NCBI RefSeq assembly: GCF_900187015.1
Contig: NZ_LT906479.1
Coordinates: 3,224,001 to 3,288,000 of the forward strand
From: Serratia ficaria
Lineage (GTDB): Bacteria; Pseudomonadota; Gammaproteobacteria; Enterobacterales; Enterobacteriaceae
Length of the DNA stretch: 64,000 nt
Direction: 5' to 3'
Shown here: positions 8,367 to 15,661 of the stretch, in pieces
How positions within the stretch are numbered: the stretch's first letter is position 1
How the letters are laid out: each line of letters begins with the position of its first letter
Translations under genes and position numbers: made by a program
Notes under the pieces: model-generated
The model's input: the letters and a program-made list of their open reading frames with translations, nothing else
The model's database searches: none
What the model was told of the DNA's origin: nothing

Positions 8367-9274
8367 GCGGCCCCCATAGTTTCAAACCAAGGCCGATAAA
8401 ACTGCTGCAACCGGTTACGCCCGGTTACGCAGACAGCTGAAAATACCGTACTGTCCGCACGACCGAACCGACCTAGCACAAAAACAGCCCCCGGCCTTGT
8501 CGGCCCGCATAGCGGTGTTTCCGTGGTTAAGATCGGCGTCCAACCATGTTTGAGCATCAACAGCTCAATACTGTGCGGAGTCAAAAAACGCCGATGATTG
8601 TGGGTCAGATAACCCTGCTGCATGCCATAGCCCAACGCACGACCTTCGATCAACAGCAATCCTTGCGTTTTCGCCATGGCTTGGCATTTTTCCATCACCT
8701 GATTGACGTCATAGACATGTTCTAGTGAACCGTTAATTATAATCAGATCCGCTTGTTCATCTGCGGTCATTTCTTCAGCGCTGACCGTATCAATATTCAA
8801 CCCTAGCGCTTTTCCATACTGGGCATAAGCGCTATCCGGATCGTTTCCCTTTACATGCCAACCTCGTTTGGCGAACGGGATCATTAATCCACCAGCAGCA
8901 CAGCCCACATCGACCAGTCGTCCCCGTTCGGGTAACCATTGACTTAGGTTCTTGTAGAGGTAATCACCCCGTTTGATTTGATCCAGGAAAAACATTTTAT
9001 CTGGCACATCATCGCCGAATAAATTCAAACGATAAAATTTATCGTAATAGTCTTGATAAAACTGAGCGTCAAAACGATATGCTTGGTAAATATGTCCACA
9101 TTGACTACAGCCGACTATTGGCAACGCGACGGTGTTTTCATGTGGCCCGCGGACGTACGTCAATAAAGTCAAACAGGCCGTTGAGCTACAGATTTCACAC
9201 GCAACGTGCGTTGCCTGATAATCTTGTCGCATTTGCAATAAACTCAGATAATGCCGTACGGATCTGATATCCAT
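8363..9274 (-). CDS. tglF: Class I SAM methyltransferase-fold enzyme, probable carboxymethyl transferase (TglF-like)
   Basis: An N-terminal zinc ribbon (CEIC at about residues 25-28 and CSQC at about 57-60) precedes a Rossmann methyltransferase domain with motif I LVDVGCAAGG and a later LIIINGSLEHVYD segment. Because the neighbouring gene is a CmoA homologue that should make carboxy-SAM, the likely reaction is transfer of a carboxymethyl group to a thiol on the scaffold C-terminus, as TglF does in Pseudomonas. Plain methyl transfer is the alternative. I use the ATG at 9274; a TTG at 9280 is in frame and closer to GGGATAAA. It is 15 bases downstream of the cmoA-like gene and overlaps the protease gene by 4 bases. 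Confidence 0.75.
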   Translation of the reverse strand: MDIRSVRHYLSLLQMRQDYQATHVACEICSSTACLTLLTYVRGPHENTVALPIVGCSQCGHIYQAYRFDAQFYQDYYDKFYRLNLFGDDVPDKMFFLDQIKRGDYLYKNLSQWLPERGRLVDVGCAAGGLMIPFAKRGWHVKGNDPDSAYAQYGKALGLNIDTVSAEEMTADEQADLIIINGSLEHVYDVNQVMEKCQAMAKTQGLLLIEGRALGYGMQQGYLTHNHRRFLTPHSIELLMLKHGWTPILTTETPLCGPTRPGAVFVLGRFGRADSTVFSAVCVTGRNRLQQFYRPWFETMGAA

Positions 9275-9289
9275 TTCCAATTTATCCCA

Positions 9290-10039
9290 TCACTTAATAC
9301 AGAAGAATCCTTCGAAACAGATATGTTTAAAAATGGTCATCACATCCAAAAATCCGGCGCGATTAAGCATATCTTGGTTACCTGCCGCGGAAAACGGTTC
9401 GAGAACTCCCTTTAGGGAACGCGACTTGGCCAAGATCTCATGCGCGGCATACCCTTGCTCAACTTTGTAATCAACATACAGACTACTGATGATGTCCTGA
9501 AAACGGGCATCGGGACCGCGTACCTTTTCAAATAGCACGAAGGCACCACCCCAGTTGAGGCTTTGGTAAATACGATCGAGCAATTGTTGGCGAACACACG
9601 GAGGAATAAACTGCACAGTGTAATACGCAACGATAAAATCGCTTTTTTCATACGGAAAGTTCAGAATATCATCCGTAAGAAAGCTCACATTTTTATTTTC
9701 CGCATGTTCGGCAAGCTGAATAGTGGCCTGTTGTGTCATGGCTTCTTCAATATCAATACCAACGAATTTGGCACCCAGGGGATGGCGTTTGGCCAGTTTG
9801 CGGGTTAAGGCCCCCGTTGAGCTTCCAAGCTCATAAACAACGGAGTTTTTATTGATAAAGAAATCACTAAGCGAAAGAATAAGCTCGTGCCCATCATGAT
9901 ATTTAGGTACCGATTTCGAGACATGAGAGTCAAAATTCTTTGGGGTGTTACCGCCAAAACTCCATGCTGCATTTAAAGAATCGATCCCATCACCCACATG
10001 GTCCAAAGACGACTCGGTTACACTGTCCATACTCGTCAT
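9290..10039 (-). CDS. CmoA-like carboxy-SAM synthase homologue of the cluster
   Basis: The 249-residue protein follows E. coli CmoA through much of its length: VYELGSSTGALTRKLAKRH for the SAM site, TVQFIPPCVRQQLLDRIYQ, LNWGGAFVLFEK and a C-terminal NRAGFLDV. An Arg near residue 207 in AKSRSLK lines up with the Arg of CmoA's QKRSMLENV segment that contacts the carboxylate of carboxy-SAM. CmoA converts SAM and prephenate to carboxy-SAM. No tRNA-modifying CmoB is adjacent, and the gene opens the biosynthetic operon, so it probably supplies carboxy-SAM for the neighbouring transferase. The alternative start is the ATG at 10030. Confidence 0.8.
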   Translation of the reverse strand: MTSMDSVTESSLDHVGDGIDSLNAAWSFGGNTPKNFDSHVSKSVPKYHDGHELILSLSDFFINKNSVVYELGSSTGALTRKLAKRHPLGAKFVGIDIEEAMTQQATIQLAEHAENKNVSFLTDDILNFPYEKSDFIVAYYTVQFIPPCVRQQLLDRIYQSLNWGGAFVLFEKVRGPDARFQDIISSLYVDYKVEQGYAAHEILAKSRSLKGVLEPFSAAGNQDMLNRAGFLDVMTIFKHICFEGFFCIK

Positions 10040-10307
10040 GACGCCCCATCAAGAATGATAATAAATTGTTAGCAATGTAAATATTATTTATCATTTTAAG
10101 AGTTCTTAATCAATGACCACGCCTGATTTATTTTTTTTGCTTTACTTTCAAATACAATGAAGCAGCTCCACGCGCACCGTCATTATTAATATATTCATTT
10201 TTATTATATTAATTGACTGTAATATTTACCAACCTCCAATCATAAAAATAAAAATTATATATGCATATCTTTATATAACCAATTTCATGATGTCTTTTGC
10301 CAAGGAC
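10040..10307 (-). promoter_or_regulatory. AT-rich upstream region of the tgl-like operon
   Basis: No gene is visible in this stretch, which is strikingly AT-rich compared with the flanking chromosome. On the minus strand TTGATT (10113-10108) and TAAATA (10090-10085), 17 bases apart, form a plausible sigma-70 promoter about 45 bases upstream of the cmoA-like start. GAATGATAATAAATTGTTA at 10053-10071 contains AATGATAAT and could be a weak Fur site; this is speculative. Confidence 0.4.
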
Positions 10308-10380
10308 ATCGCCACGTTGCGGTGCCGCATCTCGTCCTTGACCTTGAACATAAGGTGCGCTCATCGGCAAGCCCAAAGCC
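10308..10380 (-). pseudogene. Degenerate internal fragment of umuC
   Basis: This 73-base stretch is a diverged copy of 11722-11793 within umuC, in the same orientation. CGCCACGTTGCGG and CGCATCTCGTCCTTGA are shared, with scattered substitutions and one inserted base. It directly precedes the fhuE fragment, in the same order as the intact genes. Confidence 0.8.
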
Positions 10381-10390
10381 GGACCAAAGG

Positions 10391-10556
10391 GACCATATGC
10401 ACTAGCTTAGAAGCGGTAGTTGGCGGTGACGGCGAAATTGCGCGGCGCGCCGTAGACCACATAGCGGTCAACCGAGGTGTCGTAAGTTTTATCGAACGGG
10501 TTGTTCAGGTTAGCCTGCACCGACAGCTGTGGGGTGACCTTATAGTGCCCAAACAG
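10391..10556 (-). pseudogene. Duplicated 3'-terminal fragment of fhuE
   Basis: These 166 bases align without gaps to 12131-12296, the last ~50 codons of fhuE plus its downstream flank, with nine mismatches by eye (about 95 percent identity). The copy stops at CCCAAACAG and runs straight into the duplicated SDR 3' end, sharing only a few bases at the junction. It is not translatable as a gene. Confidence 0.9.
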
Positions 10557-10654
10557 CAAGCACATTCCGGCGAATGCGTGAATAACGGCCCATGCGCGCT
10601 ACTGGCGATCGGCTCCGGCTAGCGGCGCCGGTGCTCTGAGGTCCCCCGAGGGGC
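10555..10654 (+). repeat. Right copy of the 100-bp perfect direct repeat
   Basis: The sequence is identical to 1414-1513, including the final 27 bases of the SDR coding sequence, which are non-functional here. It lies between the fhuE fragment and umuC, and the umuC frame reads into it to a stop at 10599-10601. Confidence 0.92.
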
Positions 10655-11927
10655 TTCCCCCCTCCAGCCGCGCCCGCGGAATGTCCGCCAGCCGGGTGGT
10701 GTAGGCCGGCGACAGCATTTCACGCTTCATCTGCCAGGGCTTGACGATGCCCTGGCCGGCGAACCAGACGCGACCGCGCCCTTCCCGGTTCAGCTTGTCC
10801 AGCGTCGCCATCAGTTGGCCGCTGTTGCGCCGCGGCGGGCAGTCGTCGAACAGGTCGATCTGCGCCATGGCGCCGGCGCTGAAATCCCCCAGCATCACGC
10901 CGCCCTTCAGGTAACGGCGCCCTTCCTGCCAAATGCTATCCAGCGCGCGCACCGCCATGGCGATGATGTCGCGGCTGTCGTTGCTCGGGGTGCGCAGCCG
11001 GGCGGTGCCCACATTGCTGTAGTACCCCTCGCCCGCCGAGTGCGGGCTGGTTTTGATAAACACCGACACGTTGCGGCAATAGCGCTCGTCCTGGCGCAGC
11101 TTTTCCGCCGCGCGTTCCGCGTAGCTGCAGATCGCTTCGCGCATATGCGGGTAGTGCGTCAGGCGCTGGCCGAACGAACGCGAACAAATGATCTGCTCCC
11201 TGGCCGCCGCCTGATCCTCCAGCTGCAGGCAGGATCCGCCGCGCAGCTCGCGCACCGTGCGCTCCAGCACCACGCCGAAGGTTTTGCGCGCCAGGCGGGT
11301 ATCGCAGTCCGCCAGCTGCAGCGCGCTGTGAATGCCCATCGCCTGCAGCTGCCGGGTCAACCGGCGGCCGACGCCCCACACCTCTTCCACCGGGATCAGC
11401 GCCAGCAGCCTGCGCTGGCGAGCCGGGTCCGACAAATCCACCACCCCGCCGGTTTTACGCCATCTCTTGGCGGCGTAATTGGCCAGCTTGGCCAGCGTCT
11501 TGCTCGGCGCAATGCCCACGCCGACCGTCAAATGCAGCTCCCGCTGGATCCTGTCGCGCACCTGTTGGCCAAACCGCTCCAGCGCCACGCCGCGGCCCAA
11601 CCCGTCCAGCCGCAGAAAGGCTTCGTCCAGCGAATAAATCTCCACCGCCGGCGCCATCTCTTCCAGGGTATCCATCACCCGGCGAGACATGTCGGCATAC
11701 AGCGCGTAGTTGGAAGAGAATACCGCCACGTTGCGGCGACGCATCTCGTCCTTGATCTTGAAATAAGGCGCGCCCATCGGCACGCCAAGCGCCCTGGCCT
11801 CGGCGCTGCGGGCGATCACGCAGCCGTCGTTGTTCGAGAGCACAATCACCGGCCGCCCCTTCAGGTCCGGCCGGAACACCGTCTCGCAGGAGGCGTAAAA
11901 GCTGTTCACATCCACCAGGGCGAACAT
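10599..11927 (-). CDS. umuC: UmuC, catalytic subunit of DNA polymerase V (altered C-terminus)
   Basis: This Y-family polymerase opens MFALVDVNSFYASCE with the first catalytic Asp and contains EIYSLDEAFL with the catalytic Asp-Glu pair, then the ERTVRELRG little-finger region. It extends lesions during SOS mutagenesis together with UmuD'2. I start at 11927 by family alignment; an ATG at 11963 is an alternative. After SPAYTTRLADIPRAR, where UmuC normally ends, the frame continues for about 20 residues (EGGSPSGDLRAPAPLAGAD) through the 100-bp repeat, so the original stop was lost at the junction. A LexA-like site lies about 75 bases upstream. It is separated from umuD by fhuE. Confidence 0.9.
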   Translation of the reverse strand: MFALVDVNSFYASCETVFRPDLKGRPVIVLSNNDGCVIARSAEARALGVPMGAPYFKIKDEMRRRNVAVFSSNYALYADMSRRVMDTLEEMAPAVEIYSLDEAFLRLDGLGRGVALERFGQQVRDRIQRELHLTVGVGIAPSKTLAKLANYAAKRWRKTGGVVDLSDPARQRRLLALIPVEEVWGVGRRLTRQLQAMGIHSALQLADCDTRLARKTFGVVLERTVRELRGGSCLQLEDQAAAREQIICSRSFGQRLTHYPHMREAICSYAERAAEKLRQDERYCRNVSVFIKTSPHSAGEGYYSNVGTARLRTPSNDSRDIIAMAVRALDSIWQEGRRYLKGGVMLGDFSAGAMAQIDLFDDCPPRRNSGQLMATLDKLNREGRGRVWFAGQGIVKPWQMKREMLSPAYTTRLADIPRARLEGGSPSGDLRAPAPLAGADRQ

Positions 11928-12002
11928 CTTATCTGCCGCCCAGGCCGGTGAACGGGCGCGCATCGCTTCTCTTTCGCATGTTGTCACACACCATAAAAAA
12001 AA

Positions 12003-12022
12003 TATGTACATATATACAGTAT
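12003..12022 (-). promoter_or_regulatory. LexA-like operator upstream of umuC
   Basis: On the minus strand the site reads ATACTGTATATATGTACATA: a perfect CTGT half site, an AT-rich centre and ACAT in place of ACAG. It lies 75-95 bases upstream of the umuC start, indicating SOS control of umuC independent of umuD. Confidence 0.7.
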
Positions 12023-12146
12023 TTTGATTTTTGCAGTAATGATCAAGCGGAAGAAAGGATAAACGGGCTATCAACCTGATGCCGTTTGAAATTTAGTTGG
12101 GCCAGAGGGGGGAGGAATGGCCCCTCGCGGGGCCATAGGCACTAGC

Positions 12147-14360
12147 TTAGAAACGGTAGTTGGCGGTGACGGCGAAATTGCGCGGCGCGCCGTAGACCAC
12201 ATAGCGGTCAACCGAGGTGTCGTAAGTTTTATCGAACAGGTTGTTCAGGTTCGCCTGCACCGACAGCTGCGGGGTGACCTGATAACGCCCAAACAGGTTG
12301 ACCAGCGCATAGCTGCCCTGCTCGGCCCGCAGGGTGCCGTTCCCTTCCGGGCCGCTGACGTCCTGCCACACGTGGGTCTGCCAGTTGATGCCGCCGCCCA
12401 GCGTCAACGCTCTCAGCGTCGGCGGGTTATAGGCCGTGAACAGCTTGACCGTCGTGCGCGGCAACGCCGGGTTGACCGCGTTTCCTTCGCTGTCTTCCGC
12501 CACATAGCGGGTGGCGCCGAAGGTCATTTGCAGGTTATCGGTCACTGCGCCGTTCACTTCGAACTCGATGCCTTTGCTGACCGAGCCTTGCGCACCGTAG
12601 TAAGCCGTTTCCAGGGTGCCGGGGATCACCGCGCCGGTGCTTTGCGCCACGTTGTCCTGCTCGATGCGGAATATCGCCACTGAGCCGGTCAACCGACTGT
12701 TCAGCCAGTCGGCTTTTAGCCCCGCCTCATAGTTCTTCCCGGTAATCGGCGACAGGTAATTGCCGCCGCTGTCGCGGTAAGTTTGCGGTTTGAACACCGA
12801 AGTGTAGCTGGCGTAGGCTGACCAGGTATCGTCGATGTCGTACACCAGCCCGGCGTAAGGCGTGACATTGTTCTTCTCCATATTTTGGCTCAGGGTGCTG
12901 GTGCTCCACTGGGTATAACGCGCGCCGACGATCAGATGCAGCGGATCCGCCAGCGAAATGCGGGTCGCGGTATAAGCCGACTTCTGGTGAATGGTATCCT
13001 CCTGCGCCAGGCTCAACGCATTCCAGTCGGTCTCGGGAAAATCCCCGCCCCAGTGATTGAAGTTGCCCACGTCTGACGGCGAGAGATTGGCGAAGGCGTT
13101 GAGATAGCGATTGTTCTGCCTGCTGTAGCTGACGCCGGCCATCAGCTGGTGCTGGCGCCCGAACAGCGCGTACGGCCCGCTGGCGAACGCATCGACGGCG
13201 TGCACCTTGCGCGTTCCGGTGTTGTAGCCCGTGCCGCCGACCACCGGATAATTCGCGTAAGGGCTGACGCCGATGCCGGTGTTTTTATCGAAGTAGCCGT
13301 CGATATACAGCATTTTGCTGTCGAGACGGGTTTCCGTATCGGCGCCGTTCAGCGTGAACTGCCAGCCATTATCAAAACGTTGCTTCAACGTGGCGAACAG
13401 CTTTCGCGATTGCTTATCGTTGTAGGCCCAGTCGGGCGCAGTGTTGAATTCACGATCGTAATGCGTTTTGCTGCCGTCGCTGTACCACCGCGGCATCCCT
13501 CCCCAGGTGGGGCTGTTGGCGTTGGTTTTCTGATAGTCGTAACCGACGGAGAGCGTCGTGGAGTCGGTCAGATCGGCATCCACCACCCCATAGAAAAATG
13601 TCTTGTCGGCGCTGTAGCGATCGACATAGCTGTCGTTGCCCTGATACCCGGCGACCACGCGGCCGCGCACCCTGCCGGACTCGCTCAGCGGTGCGGAAAG
13701 GTCCGCCACATAGCGCTGCTTATTCCAACTGCCATAGCTGGCGGAAACGTTGCCGACAAACTCGCGGCTGTCGGCATGCTTGCGCACCATGTTCACCGCA
13801 GCGGAAGGATTGCCGGCGCCGGTCATCAGGCCGGTCGCGCCGCGCACCACTTCAATGCGTTCGTAGATCGCGGTATCGGCCGACGAATCGCCCAAATTCC
13901 AGCGCTCTTCAAACTGGGTGGGAATACCGTCAACCATATAGTTGTCGATCAAGAAACCGCGCGAATAAAAGGTACTGCGGTCAAGGTCCGCCACCTTTTC
14001 GGTGACGCCGGTGGTGTTTTTCAGCGCATCCCCCAGCGTCTGCAACTGCTGATCCTGCATGCGCTGTTTGCTGATAATGCTGACGGACTGCGGTATGTCG
14101 CGCGCGGTCAGGGCCATTTTGGTGCCCGCCCGGGTTATCGGCACGCTGTAGTCGTTTTCCCCCGTCTCGCCGGCGCTCTCGGCCGAGGCTTCGACCAGCA
14201 GGGTATCTTCTTTTGCCCCGGCCTCTGCGGCGCAAGCATAAGGCGCCTGCAGCGCCACCGCGACGAATGCGGCAACGCCGGTGAGTGATGAAACATGGAT
14301 TTTACGGGATGCCGAACCGCCGGCGCGATCCCCTTTGCTATGGCATGGAGCCAGAAACAT
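12147..14360 (-). CDS. fhuE: FhuE-type TonB-dependent receptor for coprogen / hydroxamate siderophores
   Basis: The mature part matches E. coli FhuE closely: GENDYSV, AGTKM, RDIPQSVSIISKQRMQDQQL in the plug, DNYMVDGIPT, ERIEVVRGATGLMTGAGNPS, and a beta-barrel ending NYRF with the terminal aromatic. The 737-residue precursor begins with a long basic signal region followed by a hydrophobic stretch ending ACAAEAGA. I chose the ATG at 14360 because GAGGGTAAAGTC precedes it; the frame is open to 14441. It imports ferric coprogen or rhodotorulic-acid-type siderophores through the outer membrane using TonB. A Fur-like site lies upstream. It interrupts umuD and umuC, and its 3' end is duplicated at 10391-10556. 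Confidence 0.92.
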   Translation of the reverse strand: MFLAPCHSKGDRAGGSASRKIHVSSLTGVAAFVAVALQAPYACAAEAGAKEDTLLVEASAESAGETGENDYSVPITRAGTKMALTARDIPQSVSIISKQRMQDQQLQTLGDALKNTTGVTEKVADLDRSTFYSRGFLIDNYMVDGIPTQFEERWNLGDSSADTAIYERIEVVRGATGLMTGAGNPSAAVNMVRKHADSREFVGNVSASYGSWNKQRYVADLSAPLSESGRVRGRVVAGYQGNDSYVDRYSADKTFFYGVVDADLTDSTTLSVGYDYQKTNANSPTWGGMPRWYSDGSKTHYDREFNTAPDWAYNDKQSRKLFATLKQRFDNGWQFTLNGADTETRLDSKMLYIDGYFDKNTGIGVSPYANYPVVGGTGYNTGTRKVHAVDAFASGPYALFGRQHQLMAGVSYSRQNNRYLNAFANLSPSDVGNFNHWGGDFPETDWNALSLAQEDTIHQKSAYTATRISLADPLHLIVGARYTQWSTSTLSQNMEKNNVTPYAGLVYDIDDTWSAYASYTSVFKPQTYRDSGGNYLSPITGKNYEAGLKADWLNSRLTGSVAIFRIEQDNVAQSTGAVIPGTLETAYYGAQGSVSKGIEFEVNGAVTDNLQMTFGATRYVAEDSEGNAVNPALPRTTVKLFTAYNPPTLRALTLGGGINWQTHVWQDVSGPEGNGTLRAEQGSYALVNLFGRYQVTPQLSVQANLNNLFDKTYDTSVDRYVVYGAPRNFAVTANYRF

Positions 14361-14528
14361 GACTTTACCCTCAGGCATTTTTATTATGTTTGATTGGCTG
14401 AATGAAGATACGGCGCACTCAGCCGGTTTTCCCTGTCCCAATAATGAGTTACCGCCCCAGGCATCACTCCGACGTTGATAACCTTCCCTGCTGACGCGTT
14501 AATGCCCGCCGAAGCGATCATTAATACG

Positions 14529-14547
14529 AATGAGAACTATAAGCATT
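14529..14547 (-). promoter_or_regulatory. Possible Fur box upstream of fhuE
   Basis: AATGAGAACTATAAGCATT is an imperfect palindrome with AATG and CATT ends, similar to the Fur 19-mer, 170 bases upstream of the chosen fhuE start. The match is partial, and the main support is that fhuE genes are normally iron-regulated. Confidence 0.4.
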
Positions 14548-14676
14548 TTAATCGTTAGTGTAAAAGAGTATTACCGGCCTCAGGGCGGTGCCCTGCGCGG
14601 CAGACGGTGCGGGGGAGGAGAAACGGAGGCACAGGCCGATCGCATCGCCTTTGAAGGCTGGCCCGGCCGCTTAACC

Positions 14677-14901
14677 TTAACTTCCCTGACGATCGAGCAT
14701 GTTAAGGTCCGGCGTTCTTTTGGACTCATCATTGAAGACGACAAGGCACCATGAGCGTTTATCTGGCTTGTTTAGGATACGTTTCACCCGCTTGCGGGGT
14801 TTCGGCAGGGTGCGTTTTGATTGGAGTTTAGCGTGTCTTACCAGTGAAAATATGGAAAAAGCGAACAAGAGCAATGCGATAATTATCCCTGAAAAATCCA
14901 T
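14677..14901 (-). CDS. Small single-span membrane protein, unknown function
   Basis: This 74-residue frame begins MDFSGIIIALLLFAFSIFSL, one clear membrane helix, followed by a strongly basic stretch (KLQSKRTLPKPRKRVKRI) and a soluble tail. The positive residues after the helix favour an N-out, C-in topology. TTGGAATGAAA precedes the ATG at 14901, and a second ATG lies at 14907. I do not recognise the family. It sits between umuD and fhuE in the region where the umuDC operon has been split, on the same strand as both. It may be a real small protein, but a chance frame is not excluded. Confidence 0.4.
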   Translation of the reverse strand: MDFSGIIIALLLFAFSIFSLVRHAKLQSKRTLPKPRKRVKRILNKPDKRSWCLVVFNDESKRTPDLNMLDRQGS

Positions 14902-15090
14902 TTTCATTCCAATTTGCTGTCCTTTGCGTGGAGCTCACTATTATCTCTTTCGTTTTTATTTTCAAAAAGTTATTTGTAAACAGGATTATTCCAAGATATT
15001 CCATTGATATATCCTAGCCAGTAACCTTTAGCCGAGAACGTTTATCTTGGCGCTTTAGGGTATTAACCGCACTCACCGCCAGGCGCGCGA

Positions 15091-15133
15091 AAACCTCCCG
15101 GTTAATTTCATGATTAAAATGAAAGCCGGGAGG
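15091..15133 (-). terminator. Terminator after umuD
   Basis: CCTCCCGG (15094-15101) pairs with CCGGGAGG (15126-15133), and on the minus strand the stem is followed by TTTTCGCG. It starts seven bases past the umuD stop codon, so umuD appears to be transcribed alone. Confidence 0.55.
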
Positions 15134-15139
15134 CCGGCG

Positions 15140-15493
15140 CTATGTCGCGGCGTAGACGATAAACGTCACCACGCCGAAGATTTCCAGCTGCGTTTCGTCG
15201 CCGAAAACCATCGGCGCGTAGGCCGGATCCATCGGCAACAGCCGCAAATCCGGGTGGCGCTGCAGCCTCTTGACGGTGAACTCGCCGTCTACGGCGGCGA
15301 TAACGATATTGCCATGCTCCGGCGTCAGCGCGCTGTCGACGATCAGCAGATCGCCATCCTGAATATTGCCGTCGATCATCGAATCGCCGCTGGCGCGCAC
15401 AAAGTAGGTGGCGTTGGGATGCCGCACCAGCAGTTTGCCGATATCCAACCGGCTTTCGACGTAGTCCTGCGCCGGGGAAGGAAAACCGCCCAT
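15140..15493 (-). CDS. umuD: UmuD, probably encoded directly as the processed UmuD' form
   Basis: The protein matches UmuD from the cleavage site onward: [11 protein letters not shown], the catalytic Ser in [10 protein letters not shown] and the catalytic Lys in [10 protein letters not shown]. The ATG at 15493 has a strong site, AAAGGGGGTAACT, and yields 117 residues starting MGGFPSP; E. coli UmuD' starts GFPSP and has 115 residues. Upstream in frame there are only CTG and TTG codons without a ribosome site before a TGA, and the Cys-Gly cleavage pair is Gly-Gly. The regulatory N-terminal arm thus seems absent. It would form Pol V with UmuC without needing RecA-stimulated cleavage. A consensus LexA box lies 149 bases upstream. 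Confidence 0.85.
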   Translation of the reverse strand: MGGFPSPAQDYVESRLDIGKLLVRHPNATYFVRASGDSMIDGNIQDGDLLIVDSALTPEHGNIVIAAVDGEFTVKRLQRHPDLRLLPMDPAYAPMVFGDETQLEIFGVVTFIVYAAT

Positions 15494-15641
15494 AGTTACC
15501 CCCTTTGTCTCAACAGAAAACGGCGACGGCAACCGCAGTCATGGCTCCCGGGGGCGTTTGCCGGCATATCCCCCCCTGGTCCGCATAGTCGGTGTCGCAA
15601 AAATGCCCCTTGTCCCCCATAGGGAGTTTCAACTTATCCAA

Positions 15642-15661
15642 TACTGTATTTATATACAGTA
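15642..15661 (-). promoter_or_regulatory. Consensus LexA box of umuD
   Basis: TACTGTATTTATATACAGTA is a perfect CTGT-N8-ACAG palindrome with the A/T-rich core of high-affinity SOS boxes. It lies upstream of umuD on the minus strand. Confidence 0.9.

Noticed and set aside
10287..10622. A 111-codon plus-strand frame at the island edge
   Set aside because: It reads antisense through the umuC and fhuE fragments and the SDR repeat, so it is a product of the scar and not a gene.
10815..11951. A 378-codon open frame on the plus strand
   Set aside because: It is the antisense shadow of umuC, with a His/Gln/Arg-rich composition and no motif.
13149..14288. A 379-codon open frame on the plus strand
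   Set aside because: It is antisense to fhuE and has no recognisable domain.
15501..15620. A 36-codon minus-strand frame (MGDKGHFCDTDYADQG...) between the LexA box and umuD
   Set aside because: It has no convincing ribosome site and I see no similarity to the UmuD N-terminal arm in any frame.
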